From assembly GCA_900471605.1 (NCBI GenBank), contig UCEY01000010.1, positions 54,294 through 118,293 on the forward strand: 64,000 nt of DNA, written 5' to 3'. Shown in pieces: positions 52,884 to 63,865 of the stretch. Source of the DNA: Hyphomicrobiales bacterium (lineage in GTDB: Bacteria > Pseudomonadota > Alphaproteobacteria > Rhizobiales > Rhizobiaceae). The notes under the pieces were generated by a model. That model searched no databases. It was not told where the DNA came from and saw nothing but the letters and a program-made list of their open reading frames with translations. The number at the start of each line of letters is the position of its first letter. The first letter of the stretch is position 1. The position numbers and the translations under genes were made by a program.

Positions 52884-54548
52884 ATGGCATTGGGCTTCAT
52901 CAAACGTGTCTTCACCTTCGGCAAGCCCGCCGAGGAACCGAGCCCCGATGCCGAGAGGCCGGAAGACCTGGCCGCCGTCCAGGCGGAACTGGAGCCCAGA
53001 TCGCGCCATGAAGACCTGCCGGTCTCGCCGGTCGATCCGGTCGCGCCGGCGGAGATCGAGACGGCCGGCGGGCCTGTCGCGGATGTGGCGGCGGAGGATA
53101 TCGAGCCAGCTGAGCCGAAGACTGCCGACGATGACGAGCCGCCGCTTCTTCTTGGTGTCGAGGCCGCATCCGATATCGGCGTGGTGCCGTTGTCGCTGCT
53201 GCAGGCGGAAGCAGAAGCTGAAGAAGAGGGCGTTGCATCCGCGGAAGCACCCCCCTCTGTCCTGCCGGACATCTCCCCCTCAAGGGGGGAGATCACGGAT
53301 GCGCCGTCGGTTCCGACATCTGACGTTGGTCCAGCATCTGACATTGGTGATGTGGACCCCGACGCTGCCCCCACGAGTTCCGAGTCCGCTTTGGAGCGAG
53401 GAGCAAGCCACGATTCGATCTCCCCCCTTGAGGGGGAGATGTCCGGCAGGACAGAGGGGGGTGAGGCGCGGTCTGCGGAGCAGAGCAATCGATCCGGTGA
53501 ATCGATTGCAGCAACGAACGCCCTGAGCCAAAGCGAAGGGCCGGATCGGCCAATAGAACCCACTCTCCCCAAAGGCTTCTCCACCGCCCGCCCGGAACCC
53601 ACGCCCGAACCTGTCGCCCCCGCGCCAAAACTCACCTGGTTCCAGCGCCTGCGCGCCGGCCTTGCCCGCACCTCCTCGCAACTCACCGGCCAGATCAGCG
53701 CGCTCTTCACCAAGCGCAAGCTGGACGAGGACACGCTGGAACAGCTTGAGGATCTGCTGATCCAGGCCGATCTCGGGGTCGAAACCGCCATGCGCGTCAC
53801 CGGCGCGCTCTCTTCCGAGCGATACGGCAAGGATGTGACCGGCGAAGACGTATCGCGGATCATGGCGGACGAGATCACCAAGGTTCTGGGCCCGGTCGCA
53901 AAGCCGCTGCAGCTCGATCTCAATCACAAGCCGCATGTCATCCTCGTCGTCGGCGTCAACGGCACCGGCAAGACCACGACGATCGGCAAGCTGGCGGCAA
54001 AACTGTCCGGCTCGGGCCTCAAGGTCATGCTCGCCGCCGGCGACACGTTTCGCGCGGCCGCCATCGAGCAGCTGAAGATCTGGGCGGAGCGAACCGGCTC
54101 GCAATTCATCGGCACCAAGCTCGGCGCCGATGCCGCCGGTCTCGCCTATGACGCCTACGAGCAGGCGCGCGCCAACAAATCGGACGTGCTGATCATCGAT
54201 ACCGCCGGGCGGCTGCAGAACCGCGCCGAGCTGATGGCGGAACTCGAAAAGATCGTCCGTGTGCTGGGCAAGCTCGATCCCGATGCGCCGCATACGGTGC
54301 TGCAGACGCTCGACGCCACCACCGGCCAGAACGCCATGAACCAGGTGGAGATTTTCCGCAACGTCGCCGGCGTCAGCGGGTTGATCATGACCAAGCTCGA
54401 CGGCACGGCGCGGGGCGGCATTCTCGTGGCGATCGCCGCCAAGCACAAGCTGCCGGTCTATTTCATCGGTGTCGGCGAAGGCGTGGACGATCTCGAACCG
54501 TTCGAGGCTCAGGATTTTGCGCGCGCCATTGCCGGTATCGCGCATTGA
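52884..54548 (+). CDS. ftsY: Signal recognition particle receptor FtsY with repeat-derived insert
   Basis: SRP receptor GTPase, 554 residues. The N-terminal acidic A-like region (1-240) is variable and contains an insertion encoded by a palindromic DNA repeat: PPSVLPDISPSRGE near 123 and SISPLEGEMSGRTEGG near 180. The conserved NG domain starts near 250 (WFQRLRAGLARTSSQLTGQI). It has Walker A VGVNGTGKTTTIGKLA (about 355), AAGDTFRAAAIEQLKIWAER, LIIDTAGRLQNRAELMAEL and MTKLDGTARGGILVAIA. All catalytic parts are intact, so the insert sits in a tolerant linker. It belongs to the dapF-mtaB-ftsY-yciB run. Confidence 0.95.
   Translation: MALGFIKRVFTFGKPAEEPSPDAERPEDLAAVQAELEPRSRHEDLPVSPVDPVAPAEIETAGGPVADVAAEDIEPAEPKTADDDEPPLLLGVEAASDIGVVPLSLLQAEAEAEEEGVASAEAPPSVLPDISPSRGEITDAPSVPTSDVGPASDIGDVDPDAAPTSSESALERGASHDSISPLEGEMSGRTEGGEARSAEQSNRSGESIAATNALSQSEGPDRPIEPTLPKGFSTARPEPTPEPVAPAPKLTWFQRLRAGLARTSSQLTGQISALFTKRKLDEDTLEQLEDLLIQADLGVETAMRVTGALSSERYGKDVTGEDVSRIMADEITKVLGPVAKPLQLDLNHKPHVILVVGVNGTGKTTTIGKLAAKLSGSGLKVMLAAGDTFRAAAIEQLKIWAERTGSQFIGTKLGADAAGLAYDAYEQARANKSDVLIIDTAGRLQNRAELMAELEKIVRVLGKLDPDAPHTVLQTLDATTGQNAMNQVEIFRNVAGVSGLIMTKLDGTARGGILVAIAAKHKLPVYFIGVGEGVDDLEPFEAQDFARAIAGIAH
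53249..53462. repeat. Palindromic repeat element inside the ftsY coding region
   Basis: Arm 53249-53294 (ACCCCCCTCTGTCCTGCCGG onward) is an exact 46-base reverse complement of arm 53417-53462 (GATCTCCCCCCTTGAGGGGG onward). They are separated by 122 bases, and both are read through in frame by ftsY. Each arm also has an internal hairpin (CTCCCCCTCAAGGGGGGAG). Close copies of the arm occur at 60189-60233 and, degenerate, at 59969-59999 between ccmB and ccmA. Confidence 0.92.
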
Positions 54549-54609
54549 TGCCACAAATCTGCCTTGGCGCTCGCGCAGGGCCAGGGCAGGACAAGCAGGT
54601 TTCCAGCAT

Positions 54610-55293
54610 ATGAAATTCGAAAGCGATACGACACCCACTGCAGCCGACCGGCACCATCCGATGCTGAAGCTCGCGCTCGAGCTCGGGCCGCTGCTCGTGT
54701 TCTTCTTCGCCAACCTGCGCGGAGAATGGCTTGCCGCGACCTTTCCGTCACTGTCGGTGCTGGGCGGCCCGCTGTTCATCGCAAGCGGCCTGTTCATGGT
54801 CGCGACGGTCGTCTCGCTGGTCGTCTCGAAAGTCGTTCTCGGCCATCTGCCGCTGATGCCGTTCATTTCCGGCATCGTCGTGCTGGTTTTCGGCGGGCTC
54901 GGCATCTGGCTGCAGGACGAGCTGTTCTTCAAGATGAAGCCGACCATCATCAACACGCTGTTCGGCGTCGCGCTGCTCGGCGGCCTGCTGTTCGGAAAAT
55001 CGCTGCTCGGCTACGTCTTCAACGCGGCCTTCCAGCTCGACGAGGCCGGCTGGCGCAAGCTCACCATCCGCTGGGGGATCTTCTTCCTGTTTCTGGCCGT
55101 TCTCAACGAGATCGTCTGGCGCGGCGCGAACGCCTATTTCCTGCCCGACGCCAAGGCGGCGGATAATTTCTGGGTCGCCTTCAAGGTCTGGGGCACAATG
55201 CCGATCACGCTGATCTTCACGATGACGCAGATGCCGCTGATCATGCGCCACACGGTGCAGGATGCTTCGGGCGAGGCAGAGGTCGAAAAGTGA
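54610..55293 (+). CDS. yciB: Inner-membrane septation protein A (YciB/IspZ family)
   Basis: Polytopic inner-membrane protein, 227 residues with five to six helices. Family segments are [60 protein letters not shown] and [20 protein letters not shown]. YciB is linked to cell-envelope and septum integrity; the old name ispZ reflects an intracellular septation phenotype. The start ATG 54610 is set by homology. It overlaps the DUF2585 gene by four bases (GTGA). Confidence 0.92.
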   Translation: MKFESDTTPTAADRHHPMLKLALELGPLLVFFFANLRGEWLAATFPSLSVLGGPLFIASGLFMVATVVSLVVSKVVLGHLPLMPFISGIVVLVFGGLGIWLQDELFFKMKPTIINTLFGVALLGGLLFGKSLLGYVFNAAFQLDEAGWRKLTIRWGIFFLFLAVLNEIVWRGANAYFLPDAKAADNFWVAFKVWGTMPITLIFTMTQMPLIMRHTVQDASGEAEVEK

Positions 55294-55877
55294 CGGCAGC
55301 GGATTTTTCCCCATCGAGTTCGTCTTCGCGGCGCTGGCTTCTCGCCGCCCTCATTCTCTTCCTGCTCCAGATCGCCATTCTTTATGCCATGGGTCGCATT
55401 CCGATCTGCGAATGCGGTTATGTGAAGCTCTGGGAAGGCGGGGTGAATACCAGCGGCAATTCGCAGCATCTCTCCGATTGGTACACGCCCTCCCACATCA
55501 TCCACGGCTTCCTCTTCTACGGTCTCGGCTGGCTCGTCCTGCGCCGCGCGCCGCTGACTGCCCGGCTGTCGCTGGCGGTGCTGATCGAAGCGGCCTGGGA
55601 GATCGCCGAGAATTCGCCGCTGATCATCGACCGCTACCGTACCGCGACCATGGCGCTCGGCTATACCGGCGACAGCATCCTCAATTCGGCGATGGACACG
55701 GTGTTCATGGCACTGGGCTTCCTTGCCGCCTCGCGCCTGCCGATCTGGCTGACGGTCGCGATCGCCATCTTCTTCGAACTGGCGACCGGCTACATCATCC
55801 GCGACAACCTGACGCTCAACGTGCTGATGCTCGTCTGGCCGGTCGATGCGGTGCGGGTCTGGCAGGGCGGGCTGTAG
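55290..55877 (+). CDS. DUF2585 (UPF0314) membrane protein
   Basis: Uncharacterised membrane protein of 195 residues with about four helices. It is recognisable by [60 protein letters not shown] and [19 protein letters not shown]. Conserved Cys, His and acidic residues near the membrane edge suggest an active or binding site, but no function is known. GTG start at 55290 overlaps the yciB stop, so it is translationally coupled to yciB. The family is mainly alphaproteobacterial. Confidence 0.88.
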   Translation: MTAADFSPSSSSSRRWLLAALILFLLQIAILYAMGRIPICECGYVKLWEGGVNTSGNSQHLSDWYTPSHIIHGFLFYGLGWLVLRRAPLTARLSLAVLIEAAWEIAENSPLIIDRYRTATMALGYTGDSILNSAMDTVFMALGFLAASRLPIWLTVAIAIFFELATGYIIRDNLTLNVLMLVWPVDAVRVWQGGL

Positions 55878-56413
55878 CCGCGGGGACGATTTTCTCCACC
55901 TGCGAAAAATACCTTCATCCAATCAATCCATTACCCGAATTTGCTTCCCCTTCCGTCACCGCCTTCCCGAAACGACCGGATAATCGGCGCGTCATCGGAT
56001 GGGAAACCGGGTTCGCGAACCGGCCTCCTCATTCAGGGTTTTCGGACCCCGGTTTCCGGTGATGGCTGTCAGGGTGATCGGCGAAGGCCTGGCAATCCTC
56101 GACAGGCCACCCAAAAGCAGCCGGGGCAGGCACAGATACCTACCTCCCTTATACCCATACCGCCTGCCCCGTTCCCACACCCGAAACCGCGCCGGAGTGA
56201 CGTCCGGCGCGGCCAAAGGTGCCTGGGGTCAGAAATGGAAGTCCAGGTCGATGGTCGAAGACGGTCGGCCCGCTCCCGGGGGCTCCAGGCGGCCGAATGA
56301 TACAGCTTTGATCCATGTTTTTAGGGCGACCGGTGAAATTTTCTTAACGACAAACATCTAGATTCCCTCGCCAGCACCGAATGTTCGGGGGGATGTTTTC
56401 GTGCGGGGGTCTC
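55878..56413. other. 536-base region without a supported gene, with two hairpins
   Basis: Between the DUF2585 gene and the GGDEF gene. Inverted repeat GGAAACCGGG (56002-56011) with CCCGGTTTCC (56048-56057) and a perfect 10-bp stem CCGCGCCGGA (56187-56196) with TCCGGCGCGG (56203-56212) are present. Neither has a T-run. Open frames here have biased, Arg/Pro-rich translations and no recognised domain, so I do not call them genes. Confidence 0.55.
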
Positions 56414-57616
56414 ATGGAATCGCACGATAATTTCGCCTATCTGCTGCCGTTCATCTTTTTCGTGTTCGGCTGTACGTTCCTGTTTCTGGCGCGCTGGGGT
56501 TCAGCTTCATCCCGATACTGGGGCCTTGGATATATCGGGACGTCGCTGGGCTTTGCCTCGCCGCTCATCCTGACCGCGGCGCCGATTCCTGCCCAGGCCA
56601 TTGTCTCGAACGGCTTTTTTCTGGCCGGGTTCTTCTTCTACGGCCACGCCTTTCTTGTCCGTTTCGGCCGGCCCCTTCTGGTCACGGAGCGGATGTTACT
56701 GTGTGGGGCCGCGTTTCTCGGCATATCCTATCTCATCCTCGTCGAGCGCGATCTGAGGGGAGAGCTGGCGGTCAGCGACATATCCTGCTCGATCCTGCTG
56801 ATCATCCCGCTGTGGCAGGCCCGCCACCATATCCGGCGGCCGATCGACCGGCTGCTTGCGGTTATGGTCGGATTGGCGGTGGCCGACAACCTCGTCAGGG
56901 TGTCGGCTCTCCTGATCCTCACGTCGTCCGAGAGCTACGCATCCCTCGACGACTTTCTGTCCTCCGATTACGCCTTCTTCATGCAGATGACGGCAAGCGT
57001 CTTCGGTTTCCTGCTTGCCTTGACGGTGCTCGGCACCGTCATGCTCGATGCCGTGTGGCAGCACCGCCATGCGGCCGAGCATGATCCGCTGACCGATCTC
57101 CTCAATCGCCGCGGCTTTGAACGGCTGGTCCCGGATTTCCGCAAGGAGAGTTTCCCCTCCGGCGCAGTCCTGGTCTGCGATATCGACCATTTCAAACTGG
57201 TCAACGACCGTTTCGGTCATGCGAGCGGTGATATGGTGATCGTCGGCTTCGCGTCGGCGCTCCGCGAGGGACTGCCGGCCGATTCCCTCGTGGCCCGTTT
57301 CGGCGGCGAGGAGTTCGTGGCGTTCCTGCCGGGCGCCACGCTTGTTCAGGCTGGCGCATTCTGCAATTCGATCCGGCTGGCCTTTGCCGCACGCGACTGG
57401 CGGGAGGGCGGTGTTGCCCACAGCATCACGGCGAGTTTCGGCGTGTCCTCCACCGCTCGTGGCGATCATTCCATGCATGATGCGATCGGGCGGGCCGACG
57501 CCTGTCTTTACGCGGCCAAATCAGCCGGCCGCAACACCGTCGTTCTGGAAGGTCAGCAGACGGAAGGCGCTCCGCCGCAACTCAGGGTCGTTTCCGCGTC
57601 CGATCTTCGTGCCTGA
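56414..57616 (+). CDS. Membrane diguanylate cyclase (GGDEF)
   Basis: Makes c-di-GMP. 400 residues: about six N-terminal membrane helices (1-215, a sensor of unknown ligand) and a C-terminal GGDEF domain beginning HDPLTDLLNRRGFERL. The active-site motif is RFGGEEFVAFLPG (GGEEF, about 296), DIDHFKLVNDRFGHASGD binds metal, and the end ADACLYAAKSAGRNTV is standard. There is no RxxD inhibitory site five residues before GGEEF (the sequence there is DSLVARF), so feedback inhibition is unlikely. ATG 56414 has GGGGG just upstream; ATGs at 56381 and 56393 are in frame but lack one. It is convergent with ccmG. Confidence 0.9.
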   Translation: MESHDNFAYLLPFIFFVFGCTFLFLARWGSASSRYWGLGYIGTSLGFASPLILTAAPIPAQAIVSNGFFLAGFFFYGHAFLVRFGRPLLVTERMLLCGAAFLGISYLILVERDLRGELAVSDISCSILLIIPLWQARHHIRRPIDRLLAVMVGLAVADNLVRVSALLILTSSESYASLDDFLSSDYAFFMQMTASVFGFLLALTVLGTVMLDAVWQHRHAAEHDPLTDLLNRRGFERLVPDFRKESFPSGAVLVCDIDHFKLVNDRFGHASGDMVIVGFASALREGLPADSLVARFGGEEFVAFLPGATLVQAGAFCNSIRLAFAARDWREGGVAHSITASFGVSSTARGDHSMHDAIGRADACLYAAKSAGRNTVVLEGQQTEGAPPQLRVVSASDLRA

Positions 57617-57634
57617 TCGGTTCCCGGCGCCCGA

Positions 57635-58237
57635 TCAGCCCTTGGACGATGCCTTTTCGATCGCCGGCAGGAGATCCTGGGTGAGGCTGCGCTGATCGAA
57701 CGGGCCGACGCGCTTGTAGAGGATGGTGCCGTCCGGCCCAACCAGATAGCTTTCCGGAATGCCGTAGACGCCCCAGTCGATCGCCGCCTTGCCGTTCGGA
57801 TCGACGCCGATCGCCTTGTAAGGGTTGCCGAGTTCGCCGAGGAAACGCAGCGCGTTGTCGTTGCGGTCCTTGTAGTTGATGCCGACGATGGTGAGCCGGC
57901 TATCGTTTGCCAGTTCCTTGAGGATCGGGTGCTCCTGCCGGCAGGGCACGCACCAGGAGGCGAAGACGTTGACGAGCGTCAGCTTGCCGACGATGGCGGC
58001 CGTCGTCAGGGCCGCGGTGTTCGAGCCTTCGAGCGGCGGGAGCGCCAGCGACGGCGCTTGTCTGCCGATCAGGGCCGAGGGAATGGCCGAGACGTCCCGG
58101 CCGTTGACACCCTGGTCGTAGAGCATTTTGCCGGCGACGGCGGCAAAACCGAGGAAGATCACCAGCGGGATCAGCGGCAGCGCATAGCGCGCCAGGCTTT
58201 TGCGTGCGGCAGGCCGGTTTTCGGTCTCGACACTCAT
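57635..58237 (-). CDS. ccmG: Cytochrome c maturation thiol:disulfide interchange protein CcmG/DsbE
   Basis: Membrane-anchored periplasmic thioredoxin that keeps apocytochrome c thiols reduced for heme ligation. 200 residues: an N-terminal anchor (YALPLIPLVIFLGFAAVAG), then a thioredoxin fold with active site NVFASWCVPCRQEHPILK and the cis-Pro region GVYGIPESYLVGPDGTI. It is the last gene of ccmABCDG here and overlaps ccmD by four bases. Confidence 0.94.
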   Translation of the reverse strand: MSVETENRPAARKSLARYALPLIPLVIFLGFAAVAGKMLYDQGVNGRDVSAIPSALIGRQAPSLALPPLEGSNTAALTTAAIVGKLTLVNVFASWCVPCRQEHPILKELANDSRLTIVGINYKDRNDNALRFLGELGNPYKAIGVDPNGKAAIDWGVYGIPESYLVGPDGTILYKRVGPFDQRSLTQDLLPAIEKASSKG

Positions 58238-58419
58238 GCCGTTTCACCCTTGCCCGCGTCATCCTTGCTCTGGGCGGAACGGCGGCGGATGCCGGCGGCT
58301 TCGAGTTCGGCCAGTTCCTGCCTGCGGGCGCGGCCATCGAGCCACGTCCAGGCGATCAGACAGAGGATGACCATGGCGGCAACGGCATAGGACATGGAGA
58401 TATAGAATGTGTGGGTCAT
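58234..58419 (-). CDS. ccmD: Heme exporter accessory protein CcmD
   Basis: Small membrane protein of 61 residues that helps release holo-CcmE from CcmABC. It has one helix (SYAVAAMVILCLIAWTWLDG) and a basic tail (RARRQELAELEAAGIRRRSA), with a Tyr (FYIS..Y) in the periplasmic part as usual. It lies between ccmC (5 bases) and ccmG (4-base overlap). Confidence 0.92.
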   Translation of the reverse strand: MTHTFYISMSYAVAAMVILCLIAWTWLDGRARRQELAELEAAGIRRRSAQSKDDAGKGETA

Positions 58420-58424
58420 GATCT

Positions 58425-59195
58425 TTAAGCCTCCGACCCGCTCTCACGGCCGGCCAAACGCGCGGCCATACGGCGCTGGGCTGCGACGCGGCGGCGCCAG
58501 ATCTCGTTGCGCATCGCCATCACATGCAGGGTGAAGAACAGAAGAGTGAAGGCGATCGCCATGATCAGAAGCGGCCAGAGGAATTCCTGGTCGATGGTCG
58601 GGCCGCCCATGCGGATGACGCTGGCGGGCTGGTGCAGCGTGTTCCACCAGTCGACCGAGAACTTGATGATCGGAATGTTGACGAAACCGACGAGGATCAG
58701 CACGGCCGAGACGCGCGCCGCCCGCGACGGATCGTCCATGGCGCGGTTCAGCGCGATCAGGCCGAGATACATCAGGAAGAGCACGAAGACGGAGGTGAGG
58801 CGCGCGTCCCACACCCACCACGTGCCCCACATCGGCCGGCCCCAGAGGGAGCCGGTGGCAAGCGCGATCAGCGTGAAGGCGGCGCCGAGCGGGGCGGCCG
58901 CCTTGTGGCTGACGTCGGCGAGCGGATGGCGCCAGACCAGCGTGCCGATCGCCGAAACGGCCATCACCGTGTAGCACATCATCGACAGCCAAGCGGCCGG
59001 CACATGCACATACATGATGCGCACCGTCATGCCCTGCTGGTAATCGCCCTCGGTGGCAAAGCTCAGGTAGAGCCCGACCGCAAACAGGATCGCGGTGACG
59101 GCCGCCATAAAGGGGAGGAGGCGGGCCGCCAGCGCCAGGAACCGCGTCGGGTTGGCCAGGTCGCTGAACTTGCTGATGGCGAGGCTTTCGGTCAT
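58425..59195 (-). CDS. ccmC: Heme exporter protein CcmC
   Basis: Six-helix membrane protein that presents heme to CcmE. 256 residues. The WWD heme-handling motif is GRPMWGTWWVWDARLTSVFV, flanked by conserved His residues (RIMYVHVPAAWLSMMCY and VDWWNTLHQPASVIR). The start at ATG 59195 is preferred; GTG 59201 is in frame. A minisatellite-like repeat separates it from ccmB. Confidence 0.94.
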   Translation of the reverse strand: MTESLAISKFSDLANPTRFLALAARLLPFMAAVTAILFAVGLYLSFATEGDYQQGMTVRIMYVHVPAAWLSMMCYTVMAVSAIGTLVWRHPLADVSHKAAAPLGAAFTLIALATGSLWGRPMWGTWWVWDARLTSVFVLFLMYLGLIALNRAMDDPSRAARVSAVLILVGFVNIPIIKFSVDWWNTLHQPASVIRMGGPTIDQEFLWPLLIMAIAFTLLFFTLHVMAMRNEIWRRRVAAQRRMAARLAGRESGSEA

Positions 59196-59228
59196 GGACA
59201 CTTTCTAATCTGCGCGCGGAAAAGCAGC

Positions 59229-59288
59229 TTGATCCCGGTCAACCCGATCCGATTCAACCTGATCCCAGTCAATCCGATTCTAGTCAAT
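59229..59288. repeat. Short tandem repeat between ccmB and ccmC
   Basis: Two imperfect 30-base units (59229-59258 and 59259-59288), each made of two related 15-base halves of the type TGATCCCGGTCAACC/CGATCCGATTCAACC. The ccmB stop codon lies inside the last unit. Confidence 0.8.
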
Positions 59289-59943
59289 CGCCGGCATTGC
59301 GCAACGCCAGTGCCGCGCCGAGCGGACCGAGCACGGCAAAAAACATCGTGATCGCCACCAATATCAAGAAAGGCGGCATAAACGGGGCAGGGTCCTCGAC
59401 CGCCGCATAGGAAGCGCTGACCCCGAAGATCAGCACGGGGATTGCGAGCGGCAGGACGAGGATCGAAACGAGCAGCCCGCCACGCGGCAGCGCCACCGCG
59501 ACGGCTGCCCCGACCGCACCGATAAAGGTCAGCGCCGGTGTGCCGACAAACAGCGTCAGCATGGTGGCGCCGATCGCCATCTCGTTCATGTTCATGAACA
59601 GGCCGAGCAGCGGCGAGGCGATCACCAGCGGCAGGCCGTTGCCAAGCCAGTGGGCGAGGCATTTCATCAGCACGGTCAGGACGAGCGGGTGTTCCTGCAT
59701 CAGCAGCAAATCGAGCGATCCGTCCTCGCGATCCGTCTGGAACATCCGGTCGAGGCCGAGCAGAGCAGACAGCAGTGCGCCGATCCAGACGATTGCCGGG
59801 CCGATGCGGGAAAGAAGGTTGAGATCCGGCCCGACGCCGAACGGGATGACGGCGACGACGGTCATGAAGAAGAGGACGCCGATCAGGGCACCGCCGCCGG
59901 CGCGGACGGAAAGTTTGAGATCGCGGAGGAGCAGGGCGGTCAT
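59284..59943 (-). CDS. ccmB: Heme exporter permease CcmB
   Basis: Membrane subunit of the CcmAB ATPase that drives release of heme-loaded CcmE. 219 residues, six helices. It starts MTALLLRDLKLSVRAGGGAL, and the typical segments are IVWIGALLSALLGLDRMFQT, DREDGSLDLLLMQEHPL and LTLFVGTPALTFIGAVGAAV. It is downstream of ccmA, but 304 bases of repeat DNA lie between them, so co-transcription has to cross this region. Confidence 0.94.
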   Translation of the reverse strand: MTALLLRDLKLSVRAGGGALIGVLFFMTVVAVIPFGVGPDLNLLSRIGPAIVWIGALLSALLGLDRMFQTDREDGSLDLLLMQEHPLVLTVLMKCLAHWLGNGLPLVIASPLLGLFMNMNEMAIGATMLTLFVGTPALTFIGAVGAAVAVALPRGGLLVSILVLPLAIPVLIFGVSASYAAVEDPAPFMPPFLILVAITMFFAVLGPLGAALALRNAGD

Positions 59944-59968
59944 CGGCGGGCGCTCCGTGTCCGGGGTT

Positions 59969-60233
59969 TACCCCGCTCCGCCCTGCCGGGTATCTCCTCC
60001 AACTCCGTTCCCGTCATCCTCGGGCTTGACCCGAGGATCCACTTTTCGTGCGGGAAGGCGTCGATCCGGTCTGGCTGACCAAATGCGGATGCATGGATCC
60101 TCGGGTCAAGCCCGAGGATGACGGCGAGAGGGCGGCGGCTGACGGCGAGCCCTGGGATGATGCTGGGTATGAGAGCGACTGGCCGATCTGCCCCCTTGAG
60201 GGGGAGATGCCCGGCAGGGCAGAGGGGGGTAGC
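59969..60233. repeat. Nested palindromic repeats between ccmB and ccmA
   Basis: The outer pair is 59969-59999 (CCGCTCCGCCCTGCCGGGTA, degenerate) and 60189-60233 (CTGCCCCCTTGAGGGGGAGA onward), the same family as the ftsY insert. The inner pair is a perfect 30-base inverted repeat, 60012-60041 (CGTCATCCTCGGGCTTGACC onward) and 60094-60123, the same family as 32660-32746. One element family seems to have inserted into the other. Confidence 0.88.
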
Positions 60234-60247
60234 CACGGGCAGGACGA

Positions 60248-60892
60248 TCACCACCTCTCCTCCCCCACGCCCGCAAATCCTGTCATCTTCAGTTCCCTTG
60301 CATTCTCCAGTCCCAGCGGCTGGTGAGTCGCCGCCAGCACGATGCCACCGGTCGCCAGATGCGCATTGATCAGCCCCGTGAACACCCCCTCCGCGCTCAT
60401 GTCCAGCGCCGCGGTCGGCTCATCGAGGATCCACACCGGGCGATACGCGACCAGCAGCTTGGCGAACGCCATGCGGCGCTGCTGGCCGGCGGAGAGATAA
60501 CCGAAGGGCAGGTGGATGATCCCCCCGAGGCCGACGGCATCGGCGGCCTCGCCAGGGGAGATGCCCCCGCCGCCATCAACGTCGCCGAAAAACTCCTTCC
60601 AGAAGGAGAGGTTCTCCGACACCGTCAGTTCCGCCTTCATCGCGTTGCGATGGCCGAGATAGTGGCAGGCCTCGGCGGCGCGCATGCCCGATTCGGCCTT
60701 GTCCGAAATCCATGTGACGCGGCCCGTTTCCGGGCGCAGCAATCCGGCGACGACCCGTAGCAGGGTCGACTTTCCCGACCCGTTGCGACCAGTAAGGACG
60801 AGGCTTTCACCGGCTCCGAGGGTAAAGGAGATATCCGTGAAAATCAGGTCTTCGCCGCGTCTTGCGCTCAGGTTTTCGGCGACAAGCCGCAT
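60248..60892 (-). CDS. ccmA: Heme exporter ATP-binding protein CcmA
   Basis: ATPase of the CcmABCD complex, 214 residues. It starts MRLVAENLSARRGEDLIFTD and has Walker A LTGRNGSGKSTLLRVVAGLL, signature YLSAGQQRRMAFAKLLV and Walker B PVWILDEPTAALDMSAEG, plus the H-loop ATHQPLGL. ATG 60892 has AAGG upstream; two ATGs (60907, 60922) are in frame just before it. First gene of the ccmABCDG run and divergent from acnA. Confidence 0.94.
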   Translation of the reverse strand: MRLVAENLSARRGEDLIFTDISFTLGAGESLVLTGRNGSGKSTLLRVVAGLLRPETGRVTWISDKAESGMRAAEACHYLGHRNAMKAELTVSENLSFWKEFFGDVDGGGGISPGEAADAVGLGGIIHLPFGYLSAGQQRRMAFAKLLVAYRPVWILDEPTAALDMSAEGVFTGLINAHLATGGIVLAATHQPLGLENARELKMTGFAGVGEERW

Positions 60893-61162
60893 GCTGGAGA
60901 CCTTCATTAAGATTTTAATCATCGCGTTCCGAAAATTTATTCGGAATGGGCGCCAAGCGTCTGGAACCCTTCTTAGAAATTATCTATAAGCACTGCAACC
61001 ACGCCAGCGGCCGGCGTGATTTCAATCTTCCGCCGGACCTGAAGATCGCAAAAAAATCTTCTCGTGCGGACAGCGGAAATGGTCGTACCCGCATCCTGAT
61101 GTGCATGAAGTGCATAGGCGTCCGCACGCGCGTGTTGGCTCTTTATCAGCGGGGTTTATTCC
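60893..61162. promoter_or_regulatory. Divergent promoter region of ccmA and acnA
   Basis: 270 AT-richer bases. An inverted repeat TTCCGAA (60927-60933) and TTCGGAA (60940-60946) around AATTTA lies close to the ccmA start, in a position suited to an operator. No consensus promoter is obvious on either strand. The acnA message would have a leader of up to about 200 bases. Confidence 0.45.
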
Positions 61163-63856
<2,694 letters not shown>

Positions 63857-63865
63857 GTGACGAAC

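Noticed and set aside
55999..56361. 120-codon plus-strand open frame as a gene
   Set aside because: Arg/Pro/Gly-rich translation, no ribosome site and no known domain, and it runs through two hairpins.
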